From UBA868 sp016776875 (GTDB lineage Bacteria > Pseudomonadota > Gammaproteobacteria > Arenicellales > UBA868), in NCBI GenBank assembly GCA_051201585.1, contig CP179198.1, positions 248,001 through 312,000 of the forward strand: DNA of 64,000 nt, read 5' to 3'. How positions within the stretch are numbered: position 1 is the first letter of the stretch; each line of letters begins with the position of its first letter. Both the position numbers and the translations under genes were made by a program. The notes under the pieces are model-generated. The model ran no database searches and was not told the origin of the DNA. It saw only the letters and a program-made list of their open reading frames with translations. Below are positions 53,972 through 63,466 of the stretch, piece by piece.

Positions 53972-54514
53972 CTAATCTGATTTGGCATAGTGGCTTCGCA
54001 GGATGGTCTGGGTGTTGTCATTACCGCCTCCACCACGTGCAGTGATTCGATAGATTACCGTTTTTTGAGTAAGATCGGTTTCACCATAACCGCCCATGTT
54101 CAGTGATCCGCCATCACCGATTTCAGTGAGTTTTTTGATCATATAGCGCGACGTATGCCGACCCCGAGTTGAGACCGTTATCGAGTTGTTGTCGTCCCAT
54201 TTTGTCCTGAAGGGTGTGGGCTCAAGATGTTCATCAGCGGTGCCCTGAGCGTAGATACCGTTCTTGGTTTCATTAAAAAGACCCTGGCTACTGGGCTTTT
54301 CGATGAACGCTTCAGCTTCGCGAAGCCCAATTTCTGCTGATTCAAACGAGATATTCATGTCTCTCGAGATGCCTGCCATCTTCTCTTCTTGGATTGTGGT
54401 TCGCATCACGCCCATTGCAATAATGGTGAGCATGACCAGCACGACCATGCCCATGATGAGGACCCAACCCTCTTGCTTTGGAGCGCGAGAGAATAAATGT
54501 GCGCGCGCAGTCAT
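53972..54514 (-). CDS. pilX: Type IV pilus assembly protein PilX
   Basis: A 180-residue minor-pilin-like protein. The N-terminus fits PilX: QEGWVLIMGMVVLVMLTIIAMGVMRTTIQEEKMAG followed by the SFESAEIGLREAEAFIE motif. PilX proteins lack a strict prepilin Gly-Phe cleavage site, as here. It overlaps pilW by four bases (ATGA) and is part of the minor-pilin operon. It helps prime the pilus together with PilV, PilW and FimT. Confidence 0.9.
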   Translation of the reverse strand: MTARAHLFSRAPKQEGWVLIMGMVVLVMLTIIAMGVMRTTIQEEKMAGISRDMNISFESAEIGLREAEAFIEKPSSQGLFNETKNGIYAQGTADEHLEPTPFRTKWDDNNSITVSTRGRHTSRYMIKKLTEIGDGGSLNMGGYGETDLTQKTVIYRITARGGGGNDNTQTILRSHYAKSD

Positions 54515-55545
54515 TTTGCCTTGTTGCGTAATGTGATCGTGGTCGTAAACACTTTGCGAAGATATCGATCGTCTGGCGTAATTGTGGCGCCATTAAAAGT
54601 ATAGGATGTACTGGTTGAGCTGAGATTATTCTCAATTGAACGCACAAGCATCGAGAGTCTCAGGCTCACCACCCGGTCAATGTCTAAGCCGGTAGCCCCT
54701 GCGGCAAGATAGCGATTTGCGTTGCCGTCGCCACCATTACCATCCGCGTCTGCATCGGTGTCCTCGCCATAGAGGAATTGAAGGTTCTCGATGCCTTCGA
54801 TTAATTCATCCCCATTCTTGCTGCAGGTTTGGGAAGCGGATGGATTGGTTAGTCGACGAAGCGCTGGAATCGCATCGTTGGCGCCGGACGCAATACAGTA
54901 TGTGATCTGCCGGGCCTGATAGACACGGGCGTCGGTCTGATATGCTTTACTGAGCTCATTTGAAACATTGTTACCTGACGCGCTGTGCGAGAGTGCTGAC
55001 GTCTCATTTGATGGGGTGTTGGAGATAGAGAAAAAATCCGCATTTTCGCAGTCACTGATCACGGCAGGCGAATCCTTGCTAAAACCCAAGACGCTGGCCA
55101 CAGTGATGTCACTGCTCGTTGATGTCATGGGAGACGTAACCGAAACGCCACTGCTGAATGCGCCGCGAAGCGTAATACTGTCAGGTGTGTCGGGCTGGCC
55201 GGATCGAGCGGTTCCGTTTACGCCCTCAATATGACCTGCTGCAATATTGATCCATGACGTGCTAGCCGGGTTGATAACATTAGAGATCGCCGCGTCGCTA
55301 TTACAGCCCCAGAATCCCGCAGCCCGAACATCACGACGGATAAATTCCAACGCGAAGCGGCCATTTTCCTGCAAACGGGCAAGTCCGTCGTTAAATCGAT
55401 AGATGCGACTGGCGTCCATATAGACTTTCAACATCGCGGCCGTCGCGATTAAGCCAATCGCAAGTGCCACCATGAGTTCGATCAGGGTGACACCATGCTG
55501 GCGCGATCTTTGATTAATTTTCGGTTCTCGGAATAAACGAATCAT
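54511..55545 (-). CDS. pilW: Type IV pilus assembly protein PilW
   Basis: A 344-residue large minor pilin. The leader is QHG-VTLIELMVALAIGLIATAAMLKVY with cleavage after Gly and the Glu at position five, followed by LQENGRFALEFIRRDVRAAGFWGC, typical of PilW. The C-terminal domain of about 280 residues has several cysteine pairs. It overlaps both pilV and pilX by four bases, so translation is coupled. Confidence 0.92.
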   Translation of the reverse strand: MIRLFREPKINQRSRQHGVTLIELMVALAIGLIATAAMLKVYMDASRIYRFNDGLARLQENGRFALEFIRRDVRAAGFWGCNSDAAISNVINPASTSWINIAAGHIEGVNGTARSGQPDTPDSITLRGAFSSGVSVTSPMTSTSSDITVASVLGFSKDSPAVISDCENADFFSISNTPSNETSALSHSASGNNVSNELSKAYQTDARVYQARQITYCIASGANDAIPALRRLTNPSASQTCSKNGDELIEGIENLQFLYGEDTDADADGNGGDGNANRYLAAGATGLDIDRVVSLRLSMLVRSIENNLSSTSTSYTFNGATITPDDRYLRKVFTTTITLRNKAK

Positions 55546-55976
55546 GGCCGAAACTCAAACTCGAAGCTATCGTCAGCATTACCGTCCCGGTCGTCATCCC
55601 ACGTGAGTGTGATGCGATAGTTCGGGTTCTCAAACACCACTTTACCGCTGCCTGCCGGCAAAACAGCAGCATTTGTAACGCTCCATTCCCAATGATCGAA
55701 TTGCGCCATTTGTGCAGGTGTGCAGCCATTCGAGATGCAGTCAGGGTTAGACGTACTGTCCAGGATCGAATCGTAGCGATCTTCGGCCGCCCCGAGATGG
55801 TTGGCCCGAATCCGATCCGCCATGTCATACGCCTGACTTGAGGCATATGAGCGATGCAGGGCGCTCGTATTGTATTGAAGCCCTTTAGCCATTAGAGCGG
55901 CGAGCGCCAGAAGCCCGAATGAAAATATTACGAGCGCGATGAGCACCTCCAGCAGTGAAAATCCGCGCGCGTTCAC
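55542..55976 (-). CDS. pilV: Type IV pilus modification protein PilV
   Basis: A 144-residue minor pilin. The prepilin leader is NARG-FSLLEVLIALVIFSFGLLALAALMAKGLQYN, with the typical GLLALA segment, then SYASSQAYDMADRIRAN, the PilV motif. One CX-type cysteine pair (CISNGC) follows. It starts directly after the fimT stop and overlaps pilW by four bases. Confidence 0.92.
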   Translation of the reverse strand: MNARGFSLLEVLIALVIFSFGLLALAALMAKGLQYNTSALHRSYASSQAYDMADRIRANHLGAAEDRYDSILDSTSNPDCISNGCTPAQMAQFDHWEWSVTNAAVLPAGSGKVVFENPNYRITLTWDDDRDGNADDSFEFEFRP

Positions 55977-56573
55977 TTAGGCATCCTCACAGCTATCAAC
56001 CCCTGAATCGCTTTCATTGGAAGCGAATATCTTGATCCGGCCGGTTGCCAAAATATTGAGTGCGCGGGCATGTTCGCCAAATCCGCGGCTGTCACAAACA
56101 ACAAAAGATCCCGGATTTGCACTTCCATCAACTGCGGTTGACGCGCCGTCATATCGAAAAGAGATGAAGGTTGAGAACTGGTCCGAGCGCAGGGTGTTGT
56201 TTCCCGTTAATGCTGCGCCCACTAATATGATTTCTTCTCCACTGTCCCGAACACCATCAGCGTCAATGTCGACAAACGCAATTAAGCCGTTTTCCCATTG
56301 GTTTCCCGAGCAGCCAGACTCTGTTCCGGGGCACATCGTGACCCGAAAACCCCTGCGCATCGCTTCTGTTCGAGCTTGCGCAAATTGCCCCACGAGGTTG
56401 CTGACTTGCGCGCGCATTCGGTTGTTCTGGGTTAAATCACCAAACATCGGTATCGCAAAAACTGCAAAGATCGCAAGAAGAGCGATGACGACCAGCGTTT
56501 CAATCAAGGAGAAGCCGTGTCCTTTGCTGTTCAGAAAAAACGGGTTTGAACGTTGGACCTGAAAGACACTCAT
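55977..56573 (-). CDS. fimT: GspH/FimT family pseudopilin
   Basis: A 198-residue pseudopilin with the long leader ending GHG-FSLIETLVVIALLAIFAVFAIP, then ARTEAMRRGFRVTMCPG, which is the FimT/GspH signature. C-terminal features include a WENGLIAFVDIDADG-type loop and paired cysteines (CPGTESGC, CDS). The first gene of the minus strand minor-pilin operon; the next gene begins at its stop. It is divergent from the GT2 gene with 88 bases between, so the promoter should lie there. Confidence 0.9.
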   Translation of the reverse strand: MSVFQVQRSNPFFLNSKGHGFSLIETLVVIALLAIFAVFAIPMFGDLTQNNRMRAQVSNLVGQFAQARTEAMRRGFRVTMCPGTESGCSGNQWENGLIAFVDIDADGVRDSGEEIILVGAALTGNNTLRSDQFSTFISFRYDGASTAVDGSANPGSFVVCDSRGFGEHARALNILATGRIKIFASNESDSGVDSCEDA

Positions 56574-56661
56574 TTGTGATTGCCGGCTGTCATCTTAAAA
56601 ATAAAGTATAAATTGAGAGTATATTTGGAGTCGTAAAAGCTGACATAGTGAGAGGAATTTT

Positions 56662-57363
56662 ATGATTGTAAGTGTTGTAATACCCGTTTTTAACGAGATG
56701 CGGACGCTTGAGCAAGTGATAAAGCGGGTCCAGGCCGCGCCTGTTGAAAAAGAGATAATTCTCGTTGATGATTATTCTAATGATGGCAGTCGGGAGCGGG
56801 TTCAGTCTCTGGGAGAGCAACCAAACGTGCGGGCGGTTTTGCACGACTACAATAAAGGCAAAGGGGCGGCATTAAGATCCGGATTTGCGGCGGCGACAGG
56901 AGATGTCGTACTGATTCAAGACGCCGATCTTGAATATGATCCCAATGATTACCCAAAACTGCTTGGGCCGATAGTGGCGAATGACGCTGATGTGGTTTAT
57001 GGATCAAGATTTGCAGGTGGCGAAACCCATCGCGTCCTGTATTTTTGGCATTCAGTGGGCAATCGTTTTTTGACTTTACTGTCCAATATGATGAGCAATC
57101 TTAATCTTACTGACATGGAAGTTTGCTACAAAGTTTTTCGCCGCGAGATTATCCAAAGCATTGACCTCAAGGAAAATCGATTTGGCTTCGAGCCGGAAGT
57201 GACCGCTCGGTTGGCAAGATTCCGTAAGCCGGATGGTTCGCGCCTAAAAATATTTGAAGTCGGAATTAGTTATGCCGGTCGGACTTATGAAGAGGGCAAA
57301 AAAATTGGATGGCGCGATGGGGTTCGCGCCATCTGGTGCATTATTCGTTATAACCTTTTTTGA
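56662..57363 (+). CDS. Glycosyltransferase family 2 protein
   Basis: A 233-residue GT2 enzyme of the dolichol-phosphate-mannose-synthase/polyprenyl-phosphate type. Motifs: VVIPVFNEMRTLEQV, EIILVDDYSNDGS with the first Asp pair, KGKGAALRSGFAAATGD, LIQDADLEYDPND (DxD), and NRFLTLLSNMMSNLNLTDMEVCYK. The C-terminal KIGWRDGVRAIWCIIRYN is near typical. No membrane segments are evident, so it lacks the C-terminal anchor of some family members. Start ATG at 56662 is preceded by GAGAGGAATTTT. It overlaps the convergent lipoprotein gene by 16 bases. Confidence 0.88.
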   Translation: MIVSVVIPVFNEMRTLEQVIKRVQAAPVEKEIILVDDYSNDGSRERVQSLGEQPNVRAVLHDYNKGKGAALRSGFAAATGDVVLIQDADLEYDPNDYPKLLGPIVANDADVVYGSRFAGGETHRVLYFWHSVGNRFLTLLSNMMSNLNLTDMEVCYKVFRREIIQSIDLKENRFGFEPEVTARLARFRKPDGSRLKIFEVGISYAGRTYEEGKKIGWRDGVRAIWCIIRYNLF

Positions 57364-57860
57364 AACGAGAATGATTGTTGGTTTAGCTTTTGAATCTTCC
57401 AGCTACCATCGGCTTGTCGGCATGCCGTGCCATAACCTTGTTGCACCTCTCCCCCGACTTCAATCTCGGTGGTGAACTCTCGACATGGCGTGCCGTCTGA
57501 CTTGACGACTGTGGCCGTCGGGGTAGCCTTGCCACCATTGCCGGAATTCGGATTTTGCCAAGTGGTTTCAGCACCGTCTTTAGTCGATTCGAGGGAAAAT
57601 TGAAGATTCTGCGCGGCGAGCAACCGGTCACGTTCGTCGAGCTGGGCACCAATCTGGTCGCCCACAATCGCACCAAAGATAATGCCAAGTGCGATTGCCC
57701 AGCCTTTATCTGAATGACCATCTCCAAGCGCGCTGCCTAGCACGCCGCCAACTACTGCGCCTGCGGCCGCGCCTTGTTCCTGCTTAGATGGTGCGGTAGA
57801 ACAGCCTGAAATTAAAAGCGCGCTGCAAAATAGCGCGACAACAATTGAATTATTTTTCAT
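57348..57860 (-). CDS. 17 kDa surface antigen-like lipoprotein (glycine zipper)
   Basis: About 170 residues. The ATG at 57858-57860 gives a lipoprotein signal (ALFCSALLISGC, lipobox LISGC); earlier in-frame starts do not. A glycine-zipper segment (QGAAAGAVVGGVLGSALGDG, then WAIALGIIFGAIVGDQIGAQ) follows, and the C-terminal part has a small beta domain with CREFTTEIEVGGEVQQGYGTAC. This resembles Rickettsia 17 kDa antigen-like outer-membrane lipoproteins. Function unknown; envelope integrity is likely. It ends inside the convergent GT2 gene. Confidence 0.85.
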   Translation of the reverse strand: MKNNSIVVALFCSALLISGCSTAPSKQEQGAAAGAVVGGVLGSALGDGHSDKGWAIALGIIFGAIVGDQIGAQLDERDRLLAAQNLQFSLESTKDGAETTWQNPNSGNGGKATPTATVVKSDGTPCREFTTEIEVGGEVQQGYGTACRQADGSWKIQKLNQQSFSFQKRL

Positions 57861-57953
57861 TTTGGTTTTTCCTTGGTCTCGGTCACTTATAGCTAAAAAT
57901 TCGAGCATTCATTTGCTGTGAAGGGTTGATTTGGTTCTTGTGGCAAAACGGTT

Positions 57954-58469
57954 TTAGAACTCAAGTTGTTCAAATATTGCGTCGATTCCCGCGAAAGCGC
58001 ATAGATCATCCATGTCCCCACCGGGTGCGCCAGAGACCCCGATACCGCCAACGAGTGTCCCGCCGGCTTCGATAATTACGCCACCTCCGACGATGACAAC
58101 GCCAGGCAGATGACGAATACCAGCAGCAGGCTGCCCGTTTTCAGTGACGGAAATCATGTCGGTTGTGTTGAGGCGAAAACCTGCGGCCGTTCGTGCCTTG
58201 CCGATTGCGATGTTAATGGTTCGAGGTCCAGCGAGCTGATCTCGCAATAGCACCTGAACGCCGCCAAAACGATCGACAATAGCAACGGAGACTTGAAAAT
58301 TTTCTTCTCGGCAACGATTAAGCGCCGCTTGCGCGGCGGCTAAAGCGGTCTCGGGCGTCATCACCTGAAACGTCACGGTTCCTTCGGCGGCAACTGCCCT
58401 GCCTAGTCCACCAAAAGCGAAGACTAAAACAATCAACGTGTTAAGAAATGATTTCATAAAATTGCTCAT
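57954..58469 (-). CDS. GlcG/HbpS family protein, exported
   Basis: A 171-residue protein. A signal sequence (FLNTLIVLVFAFGGLGRAVAAE) is followed by a GlcG/HbpS (DUF336) domain: LAAAQAALNRCREENFQVSVAIVDRFGGVQVLLRDQ, KARTAAGFRLNTTDM, and GVVIVGGGVIIEAGGTLVGGIGVSGAPGGDMDD. HbpS of streptomycetes binds heme; other members are of unknown function. The exported form fits a heme or small-molecule binding role in the periplasm. Single gene on the minus strand, with 94 bases to the lipoprotein. Confidence 0.85.
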   Translation of the reverse strand: MSNFMKSFLNTLIVLVFAFGGLGRAVAAEGTVTFQVMTPETALAAAQAALNRCREENFQVSVAIVDRFGGVQVLLRDQLAGPRTINIAIGKARTAAGFRLNTTDMISVTENGQPAAGIRHLPGVVIVGGGVIIEAGGTLVGGIGVSGAPGGDMDDLCAFAGIDAIFEQLEF

Positions 58470-58607
58470 GTTAAAAACTTTATCATTCGAGGGTGCGAAT
58501 GGGGGCTTGGAAATCGAAAATTTTATTACGATTAGTTAATAATTACAGGAGAGTATGTCAGTAAGCAGGCTTGAGGATGGTGATTTGATTCAAAAGCGGG
58601 TTCAGAT

Positions 58608-59408
58608 TCAACTCACAGGCGATAATGAGAGTGAGTGGGTGCTTTTTAAATCATCATGAATAACCCCGTAATCATTTTCGGTTTTTGCGACGAAAGAGGT
58701 TATGCCTAAAACGTTTCGAGATTGATTATCCAGGCGCTTGGTACCGCACCTTAATGCGTCTCTTAAAATGCTGACTCGAGTTTGACCGGCATTTGGCGCT
58801 GTTATTAGCGGCAGTCCGGGTCGAGCGGGACTGGTTGCAATGATTTTTAAAAAGTTCGATCCGGGCTCAAAATTTGTCGCCAGGTCCCAGGAGACGCAGT
58901 CGATGGCGGCGAGATCGGCTTTTCCGTTGACGACGGCGTGAATCGATTCCCTATGACTACCGGTGACTAAGATAGTCTTGAAAAAAGCATTTGGCATTTG
59001 ACGCGCGGTCATTAATACCTTTACGGCAAGGTAGCCTGAGTAGGAGTCATAACCGTTAATCGCGAGTGTTTTACCCTTGAATTGGTTGAGGTTTGCGGGG
59101 CAATTCTGTTGGGCAACTAAAACGCTGTGATAGTTGCCCTCTTGATCCCCAATTGCGTATGCGAAGCTTCCCAAGACCGTAACTTGATGGCGTAGCTGAG
59201 TGACTAAAGGCAAACCACAGGTTTGACTGAGGAAAAGATTCGGCGAGCGCCAGGCTTGCAGGATCTCGATTGACCGATCTAGACCTTCTGGCGCGGTGAT
59301 GCCGCGGTTTTTACATTCTGAAGCGACAGTTCGCCATAGCCGGTCGTTTGCCTCGCGCACCTCCGGCCAGTCATACATCGGCAATTGAGCAATGAGTAAT
59401 GACGACAT
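58608..59408 (-). CDS. PhnD-like phosphate/phosphonate binding protein, unconventional start
   Basis: About 266 residues in the COG3221 (PhnD) family: LPMYDWPEVREANDRLWRTVASEC, SPNLFLSQTCGLPLVTQLRHQVTVLG, then GKTLAINGYDSYSGYLAVK and GSHRESIHAVVNGKADLAAIDCVSW. I place the start at ATG 59406-59408 because homologous sequence begins there. No signal peptide is visible, so it may be cytoplasmic, unlike canonical PhnD. An upstream in-frame extension would overlap puuD. No phnC or phnE gene is present. The next gene upstream on the strand is puuD. Confidence 0.75.
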   Translation of the reverse strand: MSSLLIAQLPMYDWPEVREANDRLWRTVASECKNRGITAPEGLDRSIEILQAWRSPNLFLSQTCGLPLVTQLRHQVTVLGSFAYAIGDQEGNYHSVLVAQQNCPANLNQFKGKTLAINGYDSYSGYLAVKVLMTARQMPNAFFKTILVTGSHRESIHAVVNGKADLAAIDCVSWDLATNFEPGSNFLKIIATSPARPGLPLITAPNAGQTRVSILRDALRCGTKRLDNQSRNVLGITSFVAKTENDYGVIHDDLKSTHSLSLSPVS

Positions 59409-59530
59409 TAATGTTGAGATCCTAACTTGATCGAAAAGCTTGGGTAAGTGGACGGTCAGGTGATTTTTACTTGAAAAAATCGGGCATCGGTTTGTTTGAA
59501 ATGACGACAGGCGGTTTAAGGTGCTAGCGG

Positions 59531-60721
59531 CTAGCCAGGTGTTTGCTGCAGCCATTGGCCGAGTGCCGAACGTTCTTCAGGCGTCATTTTTGTCGCATTA
59601 CCCAGTGGCATCGCCTGACTCATCACCGCTTGAGAGATTATATTCGTTCGATGTTGCCGGATACTGGCGAGGCTATCTAACACGACTCCAGCGGGGGCCG
59701 TTTTAAATGCAGGGTTTGAGGGATGAGCTGCATGACAGCTCACGCAATGCTGCTTCACAATGTTGAAGGCTTGGTTATCACTGACTTGCCCGTCAAAGTG
59801 CAGTTGGTTTCTGGACGCGATGAAGAATATCAAACCCAATCCAAGAATAATCGCGAGTGGCCACTGCCATATTAATTGGACGCCATGACCTCCTGTATGG
59901 TGAGTATTAAAAAAATGCCGGACAATAGCGCCAATGACGATAATGAACCCGACGACTAGCCATCCCCATGCGGCACCTCCGGAGAACAATAATGGGTAAT
60001 GAGCGCTGACCATGAGCAGCAGTACCGGCAACGTTAGATAGTTATTGTGGAGAGAGCGCTGACGGGCTTGCGCGCCAAGATTGGGATCAGGCCGTTTTTG
60101 GTTCAGAAGATCGGCGACCACTTTTTTCTGATTGGGGATGATGACCACGAATACATTTGCGGACATGATTGTCCCGATGAGTGCGCCGACGTGTAAAAAA
60201 GCGGCTCGATCACTGAAGATTTGGGTGAGCAAAAACGCGCTCACTAAAATCAAAACGAGTACGGACGATGCAAGGACAGTCGTCGATCGACCTATCGGGC
60301 TGCGGCAAAGAACTTCATACAGACCCCAACTTCCGATCAGGAAGGCCACACTGATGCCGATCGCCATTGTGGGTGTGAGGTCCGCTCGAGTGGAATCGAT
60401 CAAATAAGTGCTGGCACCAAAATAGTAAAGAACGATTAACAGCGCGAAGCCGGATAACCAGGTGAAGTAGGCTTCGTATTTAAACCAGTGAAGATCGTCA
60501 GGCATGGCCTCTGGCGCAACAGCATACTTCTGGACATGATAAAAACCGCCACCATGAACACTCCAGGAGTCACCCTGAACACCTTTCGGTAAGTTCTCGC
60601 GGGCTCGTAGACTACGGTCTAGCCAAATAAAGTAGAACGAGGTGCCAATCCATGCGATACCTGCCGCGAGATGCAACCAGCGGATCGCGAGACTCGCCCA
60701 GTCAAGCCAGGGGATGATCAT
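59531..60721 (-). CDS. puuD: Urate hydroxylase PuuD with C-terminal cytochrome c domain
   Basis: A 396-residue membrane enzyme. Eight or so membrane helices begin with LAIRWLHLAAGIAWIGTSFYFIWLD and include VVIIPNQKKVVADLL. The C-terminal domain from residue 326 is a cytochrome c: heme motif CVSCH, and the Met ligand in QAMPLGN (Met371). PuuD oxidises urate to 5-hydroxyisourate with electrons passed to the cytochrome. No hydroxyisourate hydrolase or OHCU decarboxylase gene lies within the window. The divergent LysR gene starts 127 bases away and is a likely regulator. The 24108 gene encodes a shorter paralogue. Confidence 0.9.
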   Translation of the reverse strand: MIIPWLDWASLAIRWLHLAAGIAWIGTSFYFIWLDRSLRARENLPKGVQGDSWSVHGGGFYHVQKYAVAPEAMPDDLHWFKYEAYFTWLSGFALLIVLYYFGASTYLIDSTRADLTPTMAIGISVAFLIGSWGLYEVLCRSPIGRSTTVLASSVLVLILVSAFLLTQIFSDRAAFLHVGALIGTIMSANVFVVIIPNQKKVVADLLNQKRPDPNLGAQARQRSLHNNYLTLPVLLLMVSAHYPLLFSGGAAWGWLVVGFIIVIGAIVRHFFNTHHTGGHGVQLIWQWPLAIILGLGLIFFIASRNQLHFDGQVSDNQAFNIVKQHCVSCHAAHPSNPAFKTAPAGVVLDSLASIRQHRTNIISQAVMSQAMPLGNATKMTPEERSALGQWLQQTPG

Positions 60722-60848
60722 TGAGTTGGGAATTCCTTGAAAAATAGTGGATGAACTGTGGATCTTTGGACAAACGATCGTAAGTCCAATTGCTTTTCAG
60801 AAAAATGACTACAATTAGGAAGAACTATATCTTCTTTTTTGATAATCG

Positions 60849-61745
60849 ATGGAAACTGATGATCTAGAGCTGTTTGTCCGTGTTGCACAACTTCGGAGTC
60901 TGACCGCTGCAGGCCGAGACCTGAGACTGACCCCGGCGGTCGTGAGCTCTCGCCTGATTCGTCTCGAGAAAAAATTGGGGATCCGGTTGCTCAATCGCAC
61001 CACTCGCCAAGTTGATCTAACGCCTGACGGCGATAGTTTTTTTCTTCACAGTAAAAAGATTCTCGAATCGGTTGATGAGGCCAAAAGCGCGATTTCAATT
61101 AAACGTGATAGTCCGACCGGTTCACTCAAAGTCTCTGCGCCGGTCAGTTTTTCGAGGATTTACCTGGGTTCAGCGATTGCCAAGTTTGTTGAGCGCCATC
61201 CTGATGTACAGCTCCAATTGGTCTCGAGTGATCGTTTTGATGATTTTTTTAGTGAGCAAATCGATTTACTCATCCGCGTGGCTGAATTAAAAGATTCCAA
61301 TATGGTTGCAAAACGGATTGCGACCAGCCGGCGTGTGTTTTGCGCATCGCCGGATTATCTTAGCAAGGCGGGAGAACTTAAGACGCCGAAAGATCTGCAT
61401 AATCATAATTGCCTGCTGCTTCGTTTTCCGGGCTCACAGCAGTGGCGATGGACGCTGACACATCCAGGCGGGCAACTTGAAACCCTTAGCCTTATGGGTT
61501 CGATGGATTCCGACAATTCAGAAATTTTGACAGATTGGTGCCTTTCCGGACACGGTATTGCCATGAAAGAGGTGTGGGAAGTTGCGTCCTACCTGAAGAA
61601 CGGCCGCTTGAAAGAAGTGCTGCCCGATTATCCCCCTGTCGCATATCCCATATCTGCACTTTACCCGCACAGTCAGTATCTCCCTGCTCGGGTCAGGCTT
61701 TTTATTGATTTTCTCGCTGAGGAGTTTAAAAACCTGCCTTCGTAG
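60849..61745 (+). CDS. LysR family transcriptional regulator
   Basis: A 298-residue LysR regulator. The N-terminal winged helix-turn-helix has METDDLELFVRVAQLRSLTAAG and RLEKKLGIRLLNRTTRQ; the C-terminal effector domain includes GSLKVSAPVSFSRIYLG, LPELLIRVAELKDS-like LLIRVAELKDS and GHGIAMKEVWEV. It matches the LysR group related to DhcR/AaeR-type regulators. Divergent from puuD, which makes urate-pathway control plausible, though no binding site was confirmed. The ATG at 60849 follows a weak ribosome site. Confidence 0.9.
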   Translation: METDDLELFVRVAQLRSLTAAGRDLRLTPAVVSSRLIRLEKKLGIRLLNRTTRQVDLTPDGDSFFLHSKKILESVDEAKSAISIKRDSPTGSLKVSAPVSFSRIYLGSAIAKFVERHPDVQLQLVSSDRFDDFFSEQIDLLIRVAELKDSNMVAKRIATSRRVFCASPDYLSKAGELKTPKDLHNHNCLLLRFPGSQQWRWTLTHPGGQLETLSLMGSMDSDNSEILTDWCLSGHGIAMKEVWEVASYLKNGRLKEVLPDYPPVAYPISALYPHSQYLPARVRLFIDFLAEEFKNLPS

Positions 61746-61867
61746 GGGAAATAGGTGATTCACCCTAAGCGAGCCCGCGAAACCTTCCGAAAAATCAATT
61801 AAGATGAACAGGTAATAACACGATGTTATTTTGATTGCGGCACGGTGACGTGTTGGAGGGAGCAAAG

Positions 61868-63436
61868 ATGTCCGGGAAGAGTGATACTCCAAACACTGTA
61901 ATTTCAGTGAGGCATGTGTCGCTGGCGCGCGCGTCCCAGTGGACTCGGATGAGCGCGAGTCTTCTTTTAAGCGCAGCTCTTACCATCGGTACTGTGCCGA
62001 GTGCGTTTGGACAAGATGATTTTCAGTCGCCTGCAGCAAAGCGAAATCCGATAACGGTATTTACGCGGAATGCTCCGGATCCGGACCAGGATGGGCCGGG
62101 AAAAATGCTGTTGGAGCGGATTGAAGATGGCAAAACAATTCGTGTGATCGTTGGTGTGGATTTCGACATGGTGGCGCCGCATGAGCTGATGGCCCGTGAT
62201 GTCAAGGCGCAAGCGAAGGATTTGGCTGCGATTCAGGACACGATTATTAATCGGGTGTTTGGCGCGCAATCTGGGTCAGGAGTCGTTTGGCGATTTACCG
62301 AGATTCCCTTCATGACGCTTGAGGTGGGTCGCGAACATCTTCGAAAAATACTGATAGATCAATCGGTGGTCAGTGTGCAGGAGGATGGCGTTTCCGAATC
62401 GATGCTTAATCAGAGTGCGGACGTGATTCAGGCTGACAAAGTCTGGAATGCGCAACCTACCCTTAGAGGCAAGGGTCAGGCGATTGCGATTTTGGATACG
62501 GGTACGGAACATCAGAGCATGCTCAAAGGCAGAGTGGTAGCCGGTGCGTGTTTCTCTACCAATTACGCTTACTATCCATCTCAATCGTTGTGCTCAGGTC
62601 AAATCTCGTCAGAGATTGGGGTGTCTGCAGGGAAAAATTGTCCAACGACAATTGGGGGCTGTGATCATGGCACTCATGTTGGCACGATCGCGGCGGGAGA
62701 CGATGGCAAGTACAAGGGAGTCGCACCGGAGGCGGACGTTATTCGGGTTCAGGTTTTCTCGAAGTTTACGAGTCGATACTGGTGTGGGGGATATGCGCCT
62801 TGCGTGATGTCCTTCGGCTCGGATCAAGTTCGAGGACTAGAGTATGTCTACAGCCTTCGAAATTCTCTCGATATTGCGTCAGTCAACATGAGTCTGGGCG
62901 GCGGTTACTACTCATCTGCTTGCGACAGCCGGGCACCCGCAATCGCCTCTGTAATCAATCGCCTCACCAGTGCAGGTATTGCAGTCGTGATTGCGGCAGG
63001 GAATAGTGGGGCAAATGGCTATATCAGCTATCCGGCTTGTATCAGAAACGCAATCGCTGTTGGAAGTTCGAACAAAAATGATGGTTTGTCTAGTTTTTCG
63101 AATCACTCTACGCTGATCGATCTCGTTGCGCCTGGCGAACGGATTACGGCAGGTGTGCCGACTCGCTCAGTAAAGATGATGAGTGGTACGTCGATGGCTG
63201 CACCTCACGTGGCTGGCGCGTTCGCACTCCTTCGAAGCTATGACCCAAACGCGTCAGTTGCGAGTCTATGGACTGCCTTAACGTGTACGGGTGAGCCCGT
63301 TGCGCGAGCAGGAGTCAGTCGAAATCGGATTGATGTCAGAGGCGCATTCCAGTTTTTAAAAAACGGACTGTCAAGTTGCCAGAAAAAAGAAGATGTTAGC
63401 GCGCCGGACTGGCTGCCAAAACATGGCTGGTTTTAA
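61868..63436 (+). CDS. Secreted subtilisin-like serine protease (S8)
   Basis: A 522-residue protease. The ATG at 61868 has the ribosome site GGAGGGAG seven bases upstream; an in-frame codon at 61835 is inferior. A signal peptide (SASLLLSAALTIGTVPSAFG) precedes an I9-like prodomain (VWRFTEIPFMTLEVGREHLRK), then the catalytic domain. The triad is complete: Asp210 in AIAILDTGTE, His267 in CDHGTHVG, and Ser442 in GTSMAAPHVAG. Oxyanion Asn is in IAAGNSGANG. Several cysteines suggest disulfides. The next two genes follow closely on the same strand, so the protease may belong to their module. Confidence 0.92.
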   Translation: MSGKSDTPNTVISVRHVSLARASQWTRMSASLLLSAALTIGTVPSAFGQDDFQSPAAKRNPITVFTRNAPDPDQDGPGKMLLERIEDGKTIRVIVGVDFDMVAPHELMARDVKAQAKDLAAIQDTIINRVFGAQSGSGVVWRFTEIPFMTLEVGREHLRKILIDQSVVSVQEDGVSESMLNQSADVIQADKVWNAQPTLRGKGQAIAILDTGTEHQSMLKGRVVAGACFSTNYAYYPSQSLCSGQISSEIGVSAGKNCPTTIGGCDHGTHVGTIAAGDDGKYKGVAPEADVIRVQVFSKFTSRYWCGGYAPCVMSFGSDQVRGLEYVYSLRNSLDIASVNMSLGGGYYSSACDSRAPAIASVINRLTSAGIAVVIAAGNSGANGYISYPACIRNAIAVGSSNKNDGLSSFSNHSTLIDLVAPGERITAGVPTRSVKMMSGTSMAAPHVAGAFALLRSYDPNASVASLWTALTCTGEPVARAGVSRNRIDVRGAFQFLKNGLSSCQKKEDVSAPDWLPKHGWF

Positions 63437-63466
63437 CATCATGTTTTGGGGTGCTGGAATCGAAAA

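Noticed and set aside
56017..56562. A 181-codon open frame antisense to fimT
   Set aside because: Opposite a clear pseudopilin gene; no family similarity.
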